Shown: piece after piece, positions 1 through 7,120 of the stretch
How the letters are laid out: every line of letters begins with the position of its first letter
Numbering within the stretch: the stretch's first letter is position 1
Origin: Tardiphaga sp.
GTDB taxonomy: Bacteria > Pseudomonadota > Alphaproteobacteria > Rhizobiales > Xanthobacteraceae
DNA: 9,496 nucleotides
Direction of reading: 5' to 3'
Assembly (NCBI GenBank): GCA_028290765.1
Contig: JAQGJF010000372.1
Location: 1-9,496 of the forward strand
Made by a program: the position numbers and the translations under genes
The notes under the pieces: generated by a model
The model's input: the letters and a program-made list of their open reading frames with translations, nothing else
What the model was told of the DNA's origin: nothing
Databases searched by the model: none

Positions 1-1008
1 AACGTCCTGACGCTGTTCAACGACGCCTTCTTCATGTCGTTGATGTTTTTCCTATCCGGACTGTTCGTCTGGCCGAGCCTGAAGCGCAAGGGCATTGCAC
101 ACTTCCTGCGTGACCGCGCGCTACGCCTCGGGCTACCGTTCCTGGCGGCAATCTTCATCCTGATGCCAATTGCCTATTACGCATCGTTCCGCCTGACCGG
201 ATCGAAGCTCGGCTTCCTTGAATTCTACGCCACAAACTTCCAGCAGGGCATCTGGTTCGATGGACCGGGCTGGTTCATCTGGTTCCTGTTGCTGCTCGAT
301 CTGCTCGCGATCCCGGTGTTTCTGTTCGTCCCCGGGGTGATCGACGCGGTCAGCCGGCTGTCACTGAAATCACGCGAACGCCCCTTTCTGTTTGCCTCGG
401 CGCTGATCGTCGCAGCCATCATCGCTTATGTCCCGATGCTGTTCCATTTCGGCGCTGTGCGCTGGTTCAACGTCGGACCGTTGCAGGTACAAGCCAGCCG
501 CGTCGTGCTGTACGGCGTATTCTTCTTCGCCGGCATGGGCATCGGCGCCGTGCGGATCGACGAGGGCCTGCTGGCCAGGACCGGCGAACTCGCCCGGCGC
601 TGGGCGCTCTGGGTCTTCGCCGCAGCCTGCGCCTTCGGCGTGCTGACCTTCCTGATCAATTTCCGGCGGATGCGGCTCAGCAACCTGCCCGGCGCGCCGC
701 CGTTCTGGTGGCAGTCGAGCTACGGCGTCATGTATGCCGTCGCCTGCGCCCTGATCTGCCTCGCCATCCTGGCGCTGTTTCTGCGCTTCGGACAGGGCGA
801 GAAGAGCATATTCGATCCGCTGCGCGATGACGCCTACGGCATCTACGTGGTGCACTACATCCCCTGCCTGTGGCTGCAATTCGCCCTGCTCAGTGCGCCG
901 CTGCCGGCGATTGTGAAGGCCCTGATCGTGTTCGCCGGGACGGTCGCGATCAGTTGGGGCGTGACGGCGGCGTTGCGGAAGATTCCGGGCGTGACACGGG
1001 TGCTGTGA
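1..1008 (+). CDS. Acyltransferase-3 family membrane protein (5' end missing)
   Basis: The reading frame is open from base 1 and ends at TGA 1006-1008, so the N-terminus lies upstream and 335 residues are visible. It is mostly hydrophobic, with about eight likely membrane helices separated by short basic loops such as LRDRALRLGLPF, the arrangement seen in acyltransferase-3 (OafA/OpgC-like) proteins. The C-terminal part holds the typical RDDAYGIYVVHYI segment just before the last helices. Family members move acyl groups from a cytoplasmic donor onto sugars, glucans, polysaccharides or antibiotics in the inner membrane. The catalytic histidine near helix 1 would be in the missing part, and the substrate cannot be told from sequence. 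The ATG at 34 is probably internal because the upstream codons (NVLTLFNDAFF) already look like family sequence. The gene converges on purL, with 10 bases between the two stop codons. Confidence 0.8.
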   Translation, partial: NVLTLFNDAFFMSLMFFLSGLFVWPSLKRKGIAHFLRDRALRLGLPFLAAIFILMPIAYYASFRLTGSKLGFLEFYATNFQQGIWFDGPGWFIWFLLLLDLLAIPVFLFVPGVIDAVSRLSLKSRERPFLFASALIVAAIIAYVPMLFHFGAVRWFNVGPLQVQASRVVLYGVFFFAGMGIGAVRIDEGLLARTGELARRWALWVFAAACAFGVLTFLINFRRMRLSNLPGAPPFWWQSSYGVMYAVACALICLAILALFLRFGQGEKSIFDPLRDDAYGIYVVHYIPCLWLQFALLSAPLPAIVKALIVFAGTVAISWGVTAALRKIPGVTRVL

Positions 1009-1022
1009 CGACGTCGCGTCAC
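1005..1022. other. Short palindrome spanning two convergent stop codons
   Basis: Arms GTGACG (1005-1010) and CGTCAC (1017-1022) surround a 6-base loop. The plus-strand TGA at 1006-1008 and the minus-strand TGA (TCA at 1019-1021) each sit in one arm. With only 10 bases between the genes there is no room for a classical terminator. This 6-bp stem has no T-tract, so any terminating role is only a guess. Confidence 0.3.
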
Positions 1023-3226
1023 GCGCTCTTGCCGGCCATATACGCCGGCAGCCAGCTCTCGAAACCATGCTGCAACGCCTTGACGTGGACGGCGCGCTCA
1101 CCGGCCACCGCGATCTCCTGGCCGCCGGTCATGCCGATCTGCACGCACGACACCTCAATGGCCTTCAGCTTGGTCAGGACGCCCAGCAACTGCTTCTCCG
1201 GCACGGTCACGATGTAGCGCGCCTGGTCCTCGCCGAACCACCACGCATGCGGAACGATCGCCTCCGGCGCGGCGTCGAGCTTGGCGCCGATGCCGCTCGC
1301 GATCGCCATCTCAGTGAGCGCGATCAAAAGCCCACCATCGGACAAATCGTGGACCGCGGTCGCGGTACCTGAGTGAATCATGCCGCGCACCACATCGCCG
1401 TTGCGCTTCTCGGCGGCGAGATCGACCGGCGGCGGGGCGCCCTCTTCGCGGCCGCAGATGTCGCGCAGATACACCGACTGGCCGAGCCAGCCATGGGTCT
1501 CGCCGATCAGCAGGATCGCTTCGCCGGCGGCCTTGAAGGCCAGCGTCACCGATTTGGTGAAGTCGTCGAGTACCCCGACACCGCCGATCGAGGGCGTCGG
1601 CAGGATGCCGCGGCCGTTGGTCTCGTTGTAGAGCGAGACATTGCCGGACACGACCGGGAAATCGAGCGCCGTGCAGGCGGCCGAGATGCCTTTCAGGCAG
1701 CCGACGAACTGCCCCATGATCTCGGGCCGTTCCGGATTGCCGAAATTGAGATTGTCGGTGATGGCCAGCGGCCGGCCGCCGACCGCGGTGATGTTGCGCC
1801 AGGCTTCCGCCACCGCCTGCTTGCCGCCCTCGAACGGATCCGCCTCGCAATAACGCGGCGTCACGTCGACGGTGAGCGCCAGTCCCTTGGGGCCGTCCTC
1901 GATGCGCACCACCGCGGCATCGCCACCCGGACGCTGCACGGTGTTGCCGAGAATGACATGGTCATATTGTTCCCAGACCCAGCGCTTCGAACAGAGTTCC
2001 GGCGTCGCGATCAGTTTTTCCAGCGCATCGGCCACCGGCAGCGGCGCCTTGATGTCGCGGGCGTGGATCACCGGCAACTTGGCCGATTCCACATGCGGGC
2101 GATCGTACAGCGGCGCTTCGTCGCCGAGCTCCTTGATCGGCAGGTCGGCCATCACGCTGCCGCCGTGCTTCACCACAAAGCGCTTGCTCGGAGTGGTGTA
2201 GCCGACCACCGCGAAATCCAGCCCCCATTTCTTGAAGATCGCCTCGGCCTGCTTCTCTTTCTCGGGCTTGAGCACCATGAGCATGCGCTCCTGGCTTTCC
2301 GACAGCATCATCTCATAGGCGCTCATGCCGGTTTCGCGGGTCGGCACCGCGTCGAGGTCGAGGTCGACGCCGAGGTCGCCCTTGGCGCCCATCTCCACCG
2401 CCGAACAGGTCAGCCCCGCCGCGCCCATGTCCTGGATCGCGATCACGCAATCGGCTTGCATGATCTCGAGGCAGGCCTCCAGCAGCAGTTTTTCGGCGAA
2501 GGGATCGCCGACCTGCACGGTCGGGCGTTTCTCGGCCGAGTCGTCGTCGAATTCGGCCGAGGCCATCGAGGCACCGTGAATGCCGTCGCGGCCGGTTTTG
2601 GAGCCAAGATAAACGATCGGCATGTTCACGCCGGACGCCGCCGCGTAGAAAATCTTGTCGGTGTCGGCGAGGCCCACCGCCATCGCATTGACCAGGATGT
2701 TGCCGTCATAGCGGGTGTGGAAACGCACCTGACCGCCGACCGTGGGCACGCCGAAGGAATTGCCATAGCCGCCGACCCCGGCCACGACGCCGGACACGAG
2801 GTGCCGGGTCTTGGGGTGTTCCGGCGCGCCGAAACTCAGCGCATTGAGGCAGGCGATCGGCCGCGCGCCCATGGTGAAGACGTCGCGCAGGATGCCGCCG
2901 ACGCCCGTGGTGGCACCCTGATAGGGCTCGATGTAGCTCGGATGGTTGTGGCTCTCCATCTTGAAGACCACGGCCTGGCCGTCGCCGATGTCGATGACGC
3001 CGGCGTTCTCGCCGGGGCCCTGGATCACCCATGGCGCCTTGGTCGGCAGACCGCGCAGATGCAACCGCGACGATTTGTAGGAACAATGCTCGTTCCACAT
3101 CGCCGAGAAGATCCCGAGTTCGGTAAAGCTCGGCACCCGCCCGATCAGCTTCAAAATGCGCTCATACTCGTCCGGCTTCAGCCCATGGCTGGCGACGAGT
3201 TCGGGGGTGATCTGGGGCTGGTTCAT
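1019..3226 (-). CDS. purL: Phosphoribosylformylglycinamidine synthase subunit PurL
   Basis: This is the large subunit of the three-part FGAM synthase. It uses ATP and ammonia delivered by PurQ to convert FGAR to FGAM, step 4 of purine synthesis, in the cytoplasm. The 735-residue length fits the small PurL type that needs PurS and PurQ; the enterobacterial fused enzyme is about 1300 residues. Visible signatures are WNEHCSYKS (44-52), the ESHNHPS segment (91-97), the glycine-rich [12 protein letters not shown] stretch (104-115), and later [15 protein letters not shown] and [10 protein letters not shown] in the two repeated AIRS-like halves. I chose the ATG at 3224-3226 ([10 protein letters not shown]). 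The frame stays open to 3316, but that extension translates a palindromic repeat and is not PurL-like. The ribosome binding site is weak (AAGAAA). The gene is intact and lies about 2.5 kb from the end of purQ, unlike the usual contiguous purSQL order. Confidence 0.96.
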   Translation of the reverse strand: MNQPQITPELVASHGLKPDEYERILKLIGRVPSFTELGIFSAMWNEHCSYKSSRLHLRGLPTKAPWVIQGPGENAGVIDIGDGQAVVFKMESHNHPSYIEPYQGATTGVGGILRDVFTMGARPIACLNALSFGAPEHPKTRHLVSGVVAGVGGYGNSFGVPTVGGQVRFHTRYDGNILVNAMAVGLADTDKIFYAAASGVNMPIVYLGSKTGRDGIHGASMASAEFDDDSAEKRPTVQVGDPFAEKLLLEACLEIMQADCVIAIQDMGAAGLTCSAVEMGAKGDLGVDLDLDAVPTRETGMSAYEMMLSESQERMLMVLKPEKEKQAEAIFKKWGLDFAVVGYTTPSKRFVVKHGGSVMADLPIKELGDEAPLYDRPHVESAKLPVIHARDIKAPLPVADALEKLIATPELCSKRWVWEQYDHVILGNTVQRPGGDAAVVRIEDGPKGLALTVDVTPRYCEADPFEGGKQAVAEAWRNITAVGGRPLAITDNLNFGNPERPEIMGQFVGCLKGISAACTALDFPVVSGNVSLYNETNGRGILPTPSIGGVGVLDDFTKSVTLAFKAAGEAILLIGETHGWLGQSVYLRDICGREEGAPPPVDLAAEKRNGDVVRGMIHSGTATAVHDLSDGGLLIALTEMAIASGIGAKLDAAPEAIVPHAWWFGEDQARYIVTVPEKQLLGVLTKLKAIEVSCVQIGMTGGQEIAVAGERAVHVKALQHGFESWLPAYMAGKSA

Positions 3227-3258
3227 GACATTTCTTGCGCTGTTGAGGCTTCTTTTTA

Positions 3259-3350
3259 GAGCATGATCCCGAAAAGTGGATACCGGTTTTCGGACAAGAT
3301 CATGCTCAAACAACAAACTGGAGCGGGATGACGTTCGTCATCCCGTTCTA
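3259..3350. repeat. Composite palindromic intergenic repeat (Bradyrhizobium-type)
   Basis: There are two structured parts. The first is a long imperfect hairpin: GAGCATGATC (3259-3268) pairs exactly with GATCATGCTC (3298-3307), and inside it CCGAAAA (3269-3275) pairs with TTTTCGG (3287-3293). The top holds the core AAGTGGATACCGGTT (3274-3288). The second is a tight hairpin of 13-base arms around TT: GAGCGGGATGACG (3321-3333) and CGTCATCCCGTTC (3336-3348), pairing throughout with one G-T. I recognise sequence of this kind as a very abundant noncoding repeat in Bradyrhizobium-like genomes; that is memory, not a search. It lies 32 bases upstream of purL and would be in the purL leader if transcription starts further out. 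Confidence 0.8.
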
Positions 3351-3376
3351 GGGAGATCGCGGCAGCGGGAAAAGGC

Positions 3377-3404
3377 CTTTTATGGCGCAATTTCCTGCTG
3401 TCCA
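3377..3404 (-). promoter_or_regulatory. Candidate purL promoter
   Basis: On the minus strand TGGACA (3404-3399) resembles a -35 box (5 of 6 to TTGACA) and TAAAAG (3382-3377) a -10 box (4 of 6), with a 16-base spacer. Transcription would start near 3370, giving a leader of roughly 145 bases that includes the whole composite repeat. This is a consensus match only. Alphaproteobacterial promoters are often weak matches, so other sites are possible. Confidence 0.3.
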
Positions 3405-3436
3405 GAGCTTTGGGGACGCCCGATGGCGGGGCGCGT

Positions 3437-3465
3437 TTGCATAGGGCGGATGGATCGGATTTAAC
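3437..3465 (+). promoter_or_regulatory. Candidate promoter for the thioesterase gene
   Basis: TTGCAT (3437-3442) and TTTAAC (3460-3465) are separated by 17 bases. The -10 match is 4 of 6 and the -35 match 3 of 6. The predicted start near 3472 would leave a short leader of about 25 bases containing the strong ribosome binding site. It lies back to back with the candidate purL promoter. Evidence is the consensus match only. Confidence 0.3.
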
Positions 3466-3483
3466 ACTTTTCAGAGCCAATCC

Positions 3484-3489
3484 AAGGAG
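3484..3489 (+). promoter_or_regulatory. Strong ribosome binding site deciding a GTG start
   Basis: AAGGAG lies 8 bases before GTG 3498-3500. It is the best Shine-Dalgarno match in the window and fixes the start of the thioesterase gene, which has no suitable ATG. Confidence 0.8.
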
Positions 3490-3497
3490 TTCAACTG

Positions 3498-3986
3498 GTG
3501 AATATCGCCCCGCCCAGCACCATCCCGTTTCGCCACGATGTGCTGGTCGCCACCGAGGGCGAGTTCGCCGGGTGGACCACCTGGAGCCGGGATTCGTTCG
3601 AATCCAACAACGGCCCGTTCTGGCACCGGGTCGAGAGCGACGGCCGGGTCCGCTGCGCCTTCCGGGTCGAAAGGAAGCACCTCAACGGCATGCGCAACGT
3701 CCATGGCGGCTGCTTCATGACGTTTGCCGATTATTGCCTGTTCGCGATGGCCTCGCGCGAGCTGCAGGGCCCCGGGATCACGGTGTCGTTTGGCTGTGAG
3801 TTCCTCGACGCTGCCCGCGAAGGCGAGCGGATCGACTGCGACGGCGAAATGACGCGCATCGGCGGTTCGCTGATCTTCCTGCGCGGCATCCTGAAATCCG
3901 GCGAACGCTCGCTGTTCACGTTTTCCGGAACCATCAAGCGGGTGAAGAAGCGGACGCCTGCGGCCGCACCCCCCGAGCCGAAATAG
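3498..3986 (+). CDS. PaaI-like hotdog-fold thioesterase
   Basis: The 162-residue protein belongs to the PaaI/4HBT hotdog thioesterase group, which hydrolyses acyl-CoA (or acyl-carrier) thioesters in the cytoplasm, usually as dimers or tetramers. The characteristic segment is NGMRNVHGGCFMTFADYCLF (residues 63-82), with the HGG turn at 69-71 and the likely catalytic acid D78 on the central helix. It is followed by the beta strands GITVSFGCEFLDAA and GSLIFLRGIL. The first 30 residues are poorly conserved sequence and the last 15 are a basic, Pro/Ala-rich tail (KKRTPAAAPPEPK). It starts with GTG, supported by AAGGAG 8 bases upstream. It sits alone on the plus strand between purL (divergent) and a Bug-family gene (convergent), so it interrupts the purine cluster. 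The substrate is unknown, and nothing here links it to purine synthesis. Confidence 0.85.
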   Translation: MNIAPPSTIPFRHDVLVATEGEFAGWTTWSRDSFESNNGPFWHRVESDGRVRCAFRVERKHLNGMRNVHGGCFMTFADYCLFAMASRELQGPGITVSFGCEFLDAAREGERIDCDGEMTRIGGSLIFLRGILKSGERSLFTFSGTIKRVKKRTPAAAPPEPK

Positions 3987-4050
3987 CTAGAGCGTTTTCG
4001 AGCGAAGTGGATGCCGGTTCGCGTGAAGAAAACGCGTCAAAACGAGAATC
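3987..4050. repeat. Palindromic intergenic repeat sharing a core with the purL-leader repeat
   Basis: It starts one base after the thioesterase stop. Outer arms GCGTTTTC (3992-3999) and GAAAACGC (4028-4035) pair exactly, as do inner arms GCGAA (4002-4006) and TTCGC (4018-4022). The apical core AAGTGGATGCCGGTT (4005-4019) matches the core at 3274-3288 in 14 of 15 bases, although the arms differ. I recognise this as a common Bradyrhizobium-type noncoding repeat. Between convergent genes it could also help end transcription. Confidence 0.75.
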
Positions 4051-4085
4051 TAGAGCATCGGTTCTGATTCAGAACCGATGCTCTA
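4051..4085. repeat. Perfect 17-bp-arm palindrome, possible bidirectional terminator
   Basis: Arm 4051-4067 and arm 4069-4085 are exact reverse complements around a single central T at 4068. As RNA this would be a very stable stem. It lies between the convergent thioesterase and Bug-family genes and reads alike on both strands. Its last three bases (CTA, 4083-4085) are the TAG stop codon of the Bug-family gene. There is no T-tract of the classical kind. The opening CTAGAGC (4050-4056) is also found at the start of the preceding repeat (3987-3993). Confidence 0.8.
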
Positions 4086-5063
4086 CGGCTTATCGTTCTG
4101 CAGCAGCGTGTGGTATTTCTCGACGTCCCGCGTCACCAGCTGCTGCAAGACCTCGGGGGTATGCTCATTGCCGTCGGGGGCGACGGTGGAGAGGTCGGCA
4201 AAGCGCTTTTTCACCGGCGCGCTTTCCACCGAGGCGCGCGCCGCGGCATTGAGTTTCGCCACGATTTCCGGCGGCGTCCCCTTGGGTGCAAACAAGCCGT
4301 TCCAGCCCTGCGCTTCGAACTCCGGCAATCCTGCTTCCTTCGAGGTCGGCAGATCCGGCAGGCTCGCCACCCGCACATTGGAGCCGATCACGAGGCCCTT
4401 TACCAGTTTGTCGTCGATCGCCTGCGACACCGAGGCTGCGGCATCGCAGACGCCGTCGATCTGGCCGCCAATGGCGTCGGTCAGCGCCGGCGCGGCGCCG
4501 CGGTAGCCGACCAGCGTCACGTCGATGCCGGCGGCCTGCACGAAGCTCTTGCAGATCAGGTAGTTCGAGGAGCCGATCCCGGCATGGCCGAGGTTGATCT
4601 TGCCGGGATTCTTCTTCGCATAGGCAATGAAGTCCGCCAGGTTGGCGGCCGGAAAATCCTTGCGCAGCGCCACGATCCCGAACGTCTTCGCCACCACCGC
4701 AATCGGCGCGAAGGAGTCCGGCGTGAAAGGGAGTTTTGGATAGATGGTATAGGCCGCCGCACTGGTGCCGGCGTTGCCGATGGCGATGGTGTAGCCGTCT
4801 GGTTCGGCGCGGGCGGCACGCGCCAGCGCGGTGGATCCGCCGGCGCCGGCGACGTTCTCGATCACGACGGTCTGTCCCAGCGCGACGCCCATCTGCTCGG
4901 CGACCGCGCGCGCGATCACGTCCGACGTGCCGCCGGCCGCGAACGGCACGATCATGGTGATGGGGCGTTTTGGAAAGTCCTGCGCCACGGCCGAGGCCGC
5001 GGAGACAACCAGCAGCACGCCGGCTGCGGCGAGCTTGCGCAGCCGCACGATCGCAACGTTCAC
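4083..5063 (-). CDS. Bug/TctC-family periplasmic substrate-binding protein
   Basis: The 326-residue protein is a tripartite-tricarboxylate-transporter type binding protein (Bug family), which traps small organic acids or related metabolites in the periplasm. A signal peptide is clear: basic NVAIVRLRK, a hydrophobic core [15 protein letters not shown], and a likely cut after AVA (residue 27). Family landmarks follow: [18 protein letters not shown] (35-52), [10 protein letters not shown] (87-96), [13 protein letters not shown] (154-166), [18 protein letters not shown] (187-204) and [15 protein letters not shown] (235-249). I chose GTG 5063-5061 because GGAG sits 8 bases upstream (5072-5075) and the signal peptide begins there; a longer frame to 5120 is just shadowed purQ. 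The GTG overlaps the purQ TGA by 4 bases, which suggests coupled translation and co-expression with purCSQ. No TctA/TctB membrane partners are in view, so it may be one of the orphan Bug proteins common in this group. The ligand is unknown. Confidence 0.9.
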   Translation of the reverse strand: MNVAIVRLRKLAAAGVLLVVSAASAVAQDFPKRPITMIVPFAAGGTSDVIARAVAEQMGVALGQTVVIENVAGAGGSTALARAARAEPDGYTIAIGNAGTSAAAYTIYPKLPFTPDSFAPIAVVAKTFGIVALRKDFPAANLADFIAYAKKNPGKINLGHAGIGSSNYLICKSFVQAAGIDVTLVGYRGAAPALTDAIGGQIDGVCDAAASVSQAIDDKLVKGLVIGSNVRVASLPDLPTSKEAGLPEFEAQGWNGLFAPKGTPPEIVAKLNAAARASVESAPVKKRFADLSTVAPDGNEHTPEVLQQLVTRDVEKYHTLLQNDKP

Positions 5064-5761
5064 GCCGCGCGCTCCAGATGCGCCACCAGGCCCGCGAACA
5101 GGCCGCGGCCGTCGGTGCAACCCATGATGGCTTCGACGTGGTTTTCCGGATGCGGCATCATGCCGAGCACATTGCCGGCGTCATTGACGATGCCGGCAAT
5201 GGATTGTGCGGCGCCGTTGATGTTGGAGTGGTCGCCGACAGAGCCGTCGGCCGCGCAGTAGCGGTACAGCACCCGCCCCTCGCCTTCGAGGCGCTTGATA
5301 GTGTCTTCGTCGGCGGCGTAATTGCCTTCGCCATGCGCGATCGGCACCCGGATCACCTGCCCCGCATTGTAGCCGCGGGTGAACGGCGTATCGGACCGTT
5401 CGACCCTCAGATGCACGTCATGACAGATGAACTTCAGCCGCGCATTGCGCATCAGCACGCCGGGCAGCAGGCCGGATTCGCACAGGATCTGGAAACCGTT
5501 GCAGACGCCGAGCACCAGGCCGCCGCCGGCGGCAAAGCTCCGCACCGCGTCCATGATCGGCGCCCGCGCCGCAATGGCGCCGCAGCGCAGGTAATCGCCA
5601 TAGGAAAATCCGCCGGGTACGACCACGAGGTCGGTGCCTTTGGGCAGCTCGGTCTCGGCGTGCCACACCATCGCGGGTTCATGGCCCGAGATCAGCTTCA
5701 GCGCGCGGGCCATGTCGCGTTCGCGATTGATGCCGAGAAAGACGAGGATGGCGGATTTCAT
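5060..5761 (-). CDS. purQ: Phosphoribosylformylglycinamidine synthase glutaminase subunit PurQ
   Basis: This class I glutamine amidotransferase releases ammonia from glutamine for PurL in the FGAM synthase complex. At 233 residues it has the usual length. The nucleophile is C87 in GVCNGFQIL, and the partner residues are H204 and E206 in MMPHPENH. The segment [17 protein letters not shown] (49-65) is typical. One oddity: the N-terminal motif reads [10 protein letters not shown] where relatives have F-P-G, so position 9 is Leu (codon CTC) instead of the conserved Pro. The ATG at 5759-5761 lies 13 bases after the purS stop, with no clear ribosome binding site, so translation may depend on coupling. 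The TGA stop overlaps the GTG start of the Bug-family gene. Confidence 0.96.
   Translation of the reverse strand: MKSAILVFLGINRERDMARALKLISGHEPAMVWHAETELPKGTDLVVVPGGFSYGDYLRCGAIAARAPIMDAVRSFAAGGGLVLGVCNGFQILCESGLLPGVLMRNARLKFICHDVHLRVERSDTPFTRGYNAGQVIRVPIAHGEGNYAADEDTIKRLEGEGRVLYRYCAADGSVGDHSNINGAAQSIAGIVNDAGNVLGMMPHPENHVEAIMGCTDGRGLFAGLVAHLERAA
5072..5075 (-). promoter_or_regulatory. Ribosome binding site inside purQ for the Bug-family gene
   Basis: On the minus strand GGAG is followed by 8 bases and then GTG at 5063. It lies within the last codons of purQ and supports the GTG start and translational coupling across the GTGA overlap. Confidence 0.65.
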
Positions 5762-5774
5762 GGGACGATGCGGC

Positions 5775-6017
5775 CTAGCTTAGAACTTCAACCCGGTAAT
5801 TCTCGATCACGGTATTGGCCAGCAGCTTGTCGGCGGCGTCTTTCAACGCCGCCTCGGCCTTCGCATTGTCGGAGCCCGACAACTCGATGTCGAACACCTT
5901 GCCCTGGCGCACGCTGGCGACGCCATCGACGCCGAGCGATTTCAGTGCGCCTTCTATGGCCTTGCCCTGCGGATCGAGAATGCCCGACTTCAGTGTAACG
6001 GTGACACGTGCCTTCAC
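5775..6017 (-). CDS. purS: Phosphoribosylformylglycinamidine synthase subunit PurS
   Basis: This 80-residue protein is the small subunit that bridges PurL and PurQ in the FGAM synthase complex of non-enterobacterial type. The sequence [20 protein letters not shown] is the standard PurS opening; the middle has [11 protein letters not shown] (positions 35-45) and the end is [11 protein letters not shown]. It starts with GTG at 6015-6017. The longer open frame upstream is purC read in another frame. The ribosome binding site GAGG (6024-6027) lies 6 bases from the GTG and overlaps the TGA of purC, so the two genes are probably translationally coupled. Confidence 0.95.
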   Translation of the reverse strand: MKARVTVTLKSGILDPQGKAIEGALKSLGVDGVASVRQGKVFDIELSGSDNAKAEAALKDAADKLLANTVIENYRVEVLS

Positions 6018-6023
6018 GATCTG

Positions 6024-6027
6024 CCTC
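6024..6027 (-). promoter_or_regulatory. purS ribosome binding site overlapping the purC stop
   Basis: The minus strand reads TGAGG followed by 6 bases and GTG. The purC stop codon TGA shares bases with the GAGG that positions the purS GTG start. Confidence 0.65.
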
Positions 6028-6793
6028 AGCTCTTGACCAGCACCGGGCCGGAGCCCGCCGGACGCTCGTTCTCCATCAGGATGCCGAGCCGTTTTGCCAC
6101 TTCCGTGTAGGCCTCGAGCACGCCGCCGAGGTCCCTGCGGAAACGGTCCTTGTCGAGCTTCTCGTTCGACTTGATGTCCCATAGCCGGCACGAATCCGGC
6201 GAGATCTCGTCGGCGACGATGATCCGCATCATCTCGTTCTCGAACAGCCGGCCGCATTCCATCTTGAAATCGACCAGCCGGATACCGATGCCGAGAAACA
6301 GCCCGGTGAGGAAGTCGTTGACGCGGATCGCCAGCGCCATGATGTCGTCGATTTCCTGCGGCGTCGCCCAACCGAACGCGGTGATGTGCTCTTCGGAGAC
6401 CATCGGGTCGTTGAGCTGGTCGTTCTTGTAGTAGAATTCGATGATCGAGCGCGGCAGCTGGGTGCCTTCCTCGATGCCAAGCCGCTGCGACAGCGATCCC
6501 GCCGCCACGTTCCGCACCACGACTTCCAGCGGCACGATCTCGACTTCGCGAATCAGCTGCTCGCGCATGTTGAGCCGGCGGATGAAATGCGTCGGCACCC
6601 CGATGTCATTCAGGTGCTGGAACAGGAATTCCGAGATCCGGTTGTTGAGGACGCCCTTGCCCTCAATGATCTGGTGCTTTTTGGCGTTGAACGCAGTCGC
6701 ATCGTCCTTGAAGTGCTGAATCAGGGTTCCCGGCTCGGGTCCTTCATACAGAACCTTGGCCTTGCCTTCATAAATGCGGCGTCGACGGCTCAT
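6026..6793 (-). CDS. purC: Phosphoribosylaminoimidazole-succinocarboxamide synthase (SAICAR synthetase)
   Basis: It joins CAIR and aspartate using ATP to give SAICAR in purine synthesis. The 255-residue product from ATG 6791-6793 begins [18 protein letters not shown], the usual form in this group. The first family signature, [15 protein letters not shown], is at 86-100, the second, LVDFKMECG, at 173-181, and [12 protein letters not shown] at 195-206. No good ribosome binding site precedes this ATG. An in-frame ATG at 6821-6823 ([10 protein letters not shown]) has GGAG 12 bases before it (6836-6839) and would add 10 residues, so the start is not certain. It is the first gene of the purC-purS-purQ-Bug unit and is divergent from the ATPase inhibitor gene. 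Confidence 0.95.
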   Translation of the reverse strand: MSRRRRIYEGKAKVLYEGPEPGTLIQHFKDDATAFNAKKHQIIEGKGVLNNRISEFLFQHLNDIGVPTHFIRRLNMREQLIREVEIVPLEVVVRNVAAGSLSQRLGIEEGTQLPRSIIEFYYKNDQLNDPMVSEEHITAFGWATPQEIDDIMALAIRVNDFLTGLFLGIGIRLVDFKMECGRLFENEMMRIIVADEISPDSCRLWDIKSNEKLDKDRFRRDLGGVLEAYTEVAKRLGILMENERPAGSGPVLVKS

Positions 6794-7120
6794 TGGGATG
6801 TACCGTGTGTTGTTGAAATCCATGAATTTGGTGTGCTCCGAGTGACAGGGCGACCACGACGGAGCTGCCGTGAAGGCCAGGAACGGGAAACAGAACAAGA
6901 ACCGGCCTGATCAGAACCTAGCCGATTGGCCTAGCCAGCACAATCGATCCGGCCTGCTTGGGTTAAGTTTTACCCCAGCCCAGGAGGTTAAGATCCGGCT
7001 GGCGCGGCCTGCGACCTCCCGACAGTTGTTTTGGCGTCGCACGCCCTCTATCTAGGTTCCGAATCCGCGTTGGCAATGGCGCGGAGATCACCTTCCAGGC
7101 AGCCAATCGGAGCCCGAATC
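6794..7120. promoter_or_regulatory. Divergent control region between purC and the ATPase inhibitor gene
   Basis: This stretch of 327 bases has no supported gene and must carry promoters for both directions. Toward the inhibitor gene, TTGTTT (7026-7031), 17 bases, then TATCTA (7049-7054) is a weak candidate. Toward purC, TTGTGC (6943-6938), 17 bases, then TAGGTT (6920-6915) on the minus strand is weaker still. Two direct repeats stand out: GGTTAAG at 6961-6967 and 6986-6992, and CCTAGCC at 6917-6923 and 6930-6936. They could be regulator half-sites, but I cannot name a regulator. I see no riboswitch fold that I recognise. Confidence 0.4.

Noticed and set aside
1373..3259. Very long plus-strand open frame (about 628 codons) opposite purL
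   Set aside because: It lies wholly antisense to an intact, well-conserved purL. Its predicted protein is rich in His, Arg, Asp and Gly with no domain, as expected from a GC-rich gene read backward.
3227..3316. N-terminal extension of PurL by 30 residues
   Set aside because: The extension translates a palindromic noncoding repeat and has no PurL similarity; [10 protein letters not shown] is the standard start.
3259..4085. Insertion sequence or transposon carrying the thioesterase
   Set aside because: The flanking repeats are not terminal inverted repeats of one element, there is no transposase, and no target-site duplication is visible.
5064..5120. Longer start for the Bug-family protein
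   Set aside because: The additional residues come from purQ in another frame and would place 19 residues before the signal peptide; GTG 5063 has a proper ribosome binding site.
4110..5261. 383-codon plus-strand frame across the Bug gene and the end of purQ
   Set aside because: It is antisense to two recognised genes, has low-complexity composition and has no ribosome binding site or family resemblance.
6018..6371. Extended 198-residue version of PurS
   Set aside because: The extra residues are purC read out of frame; the PurS family begins at VKARVTV.
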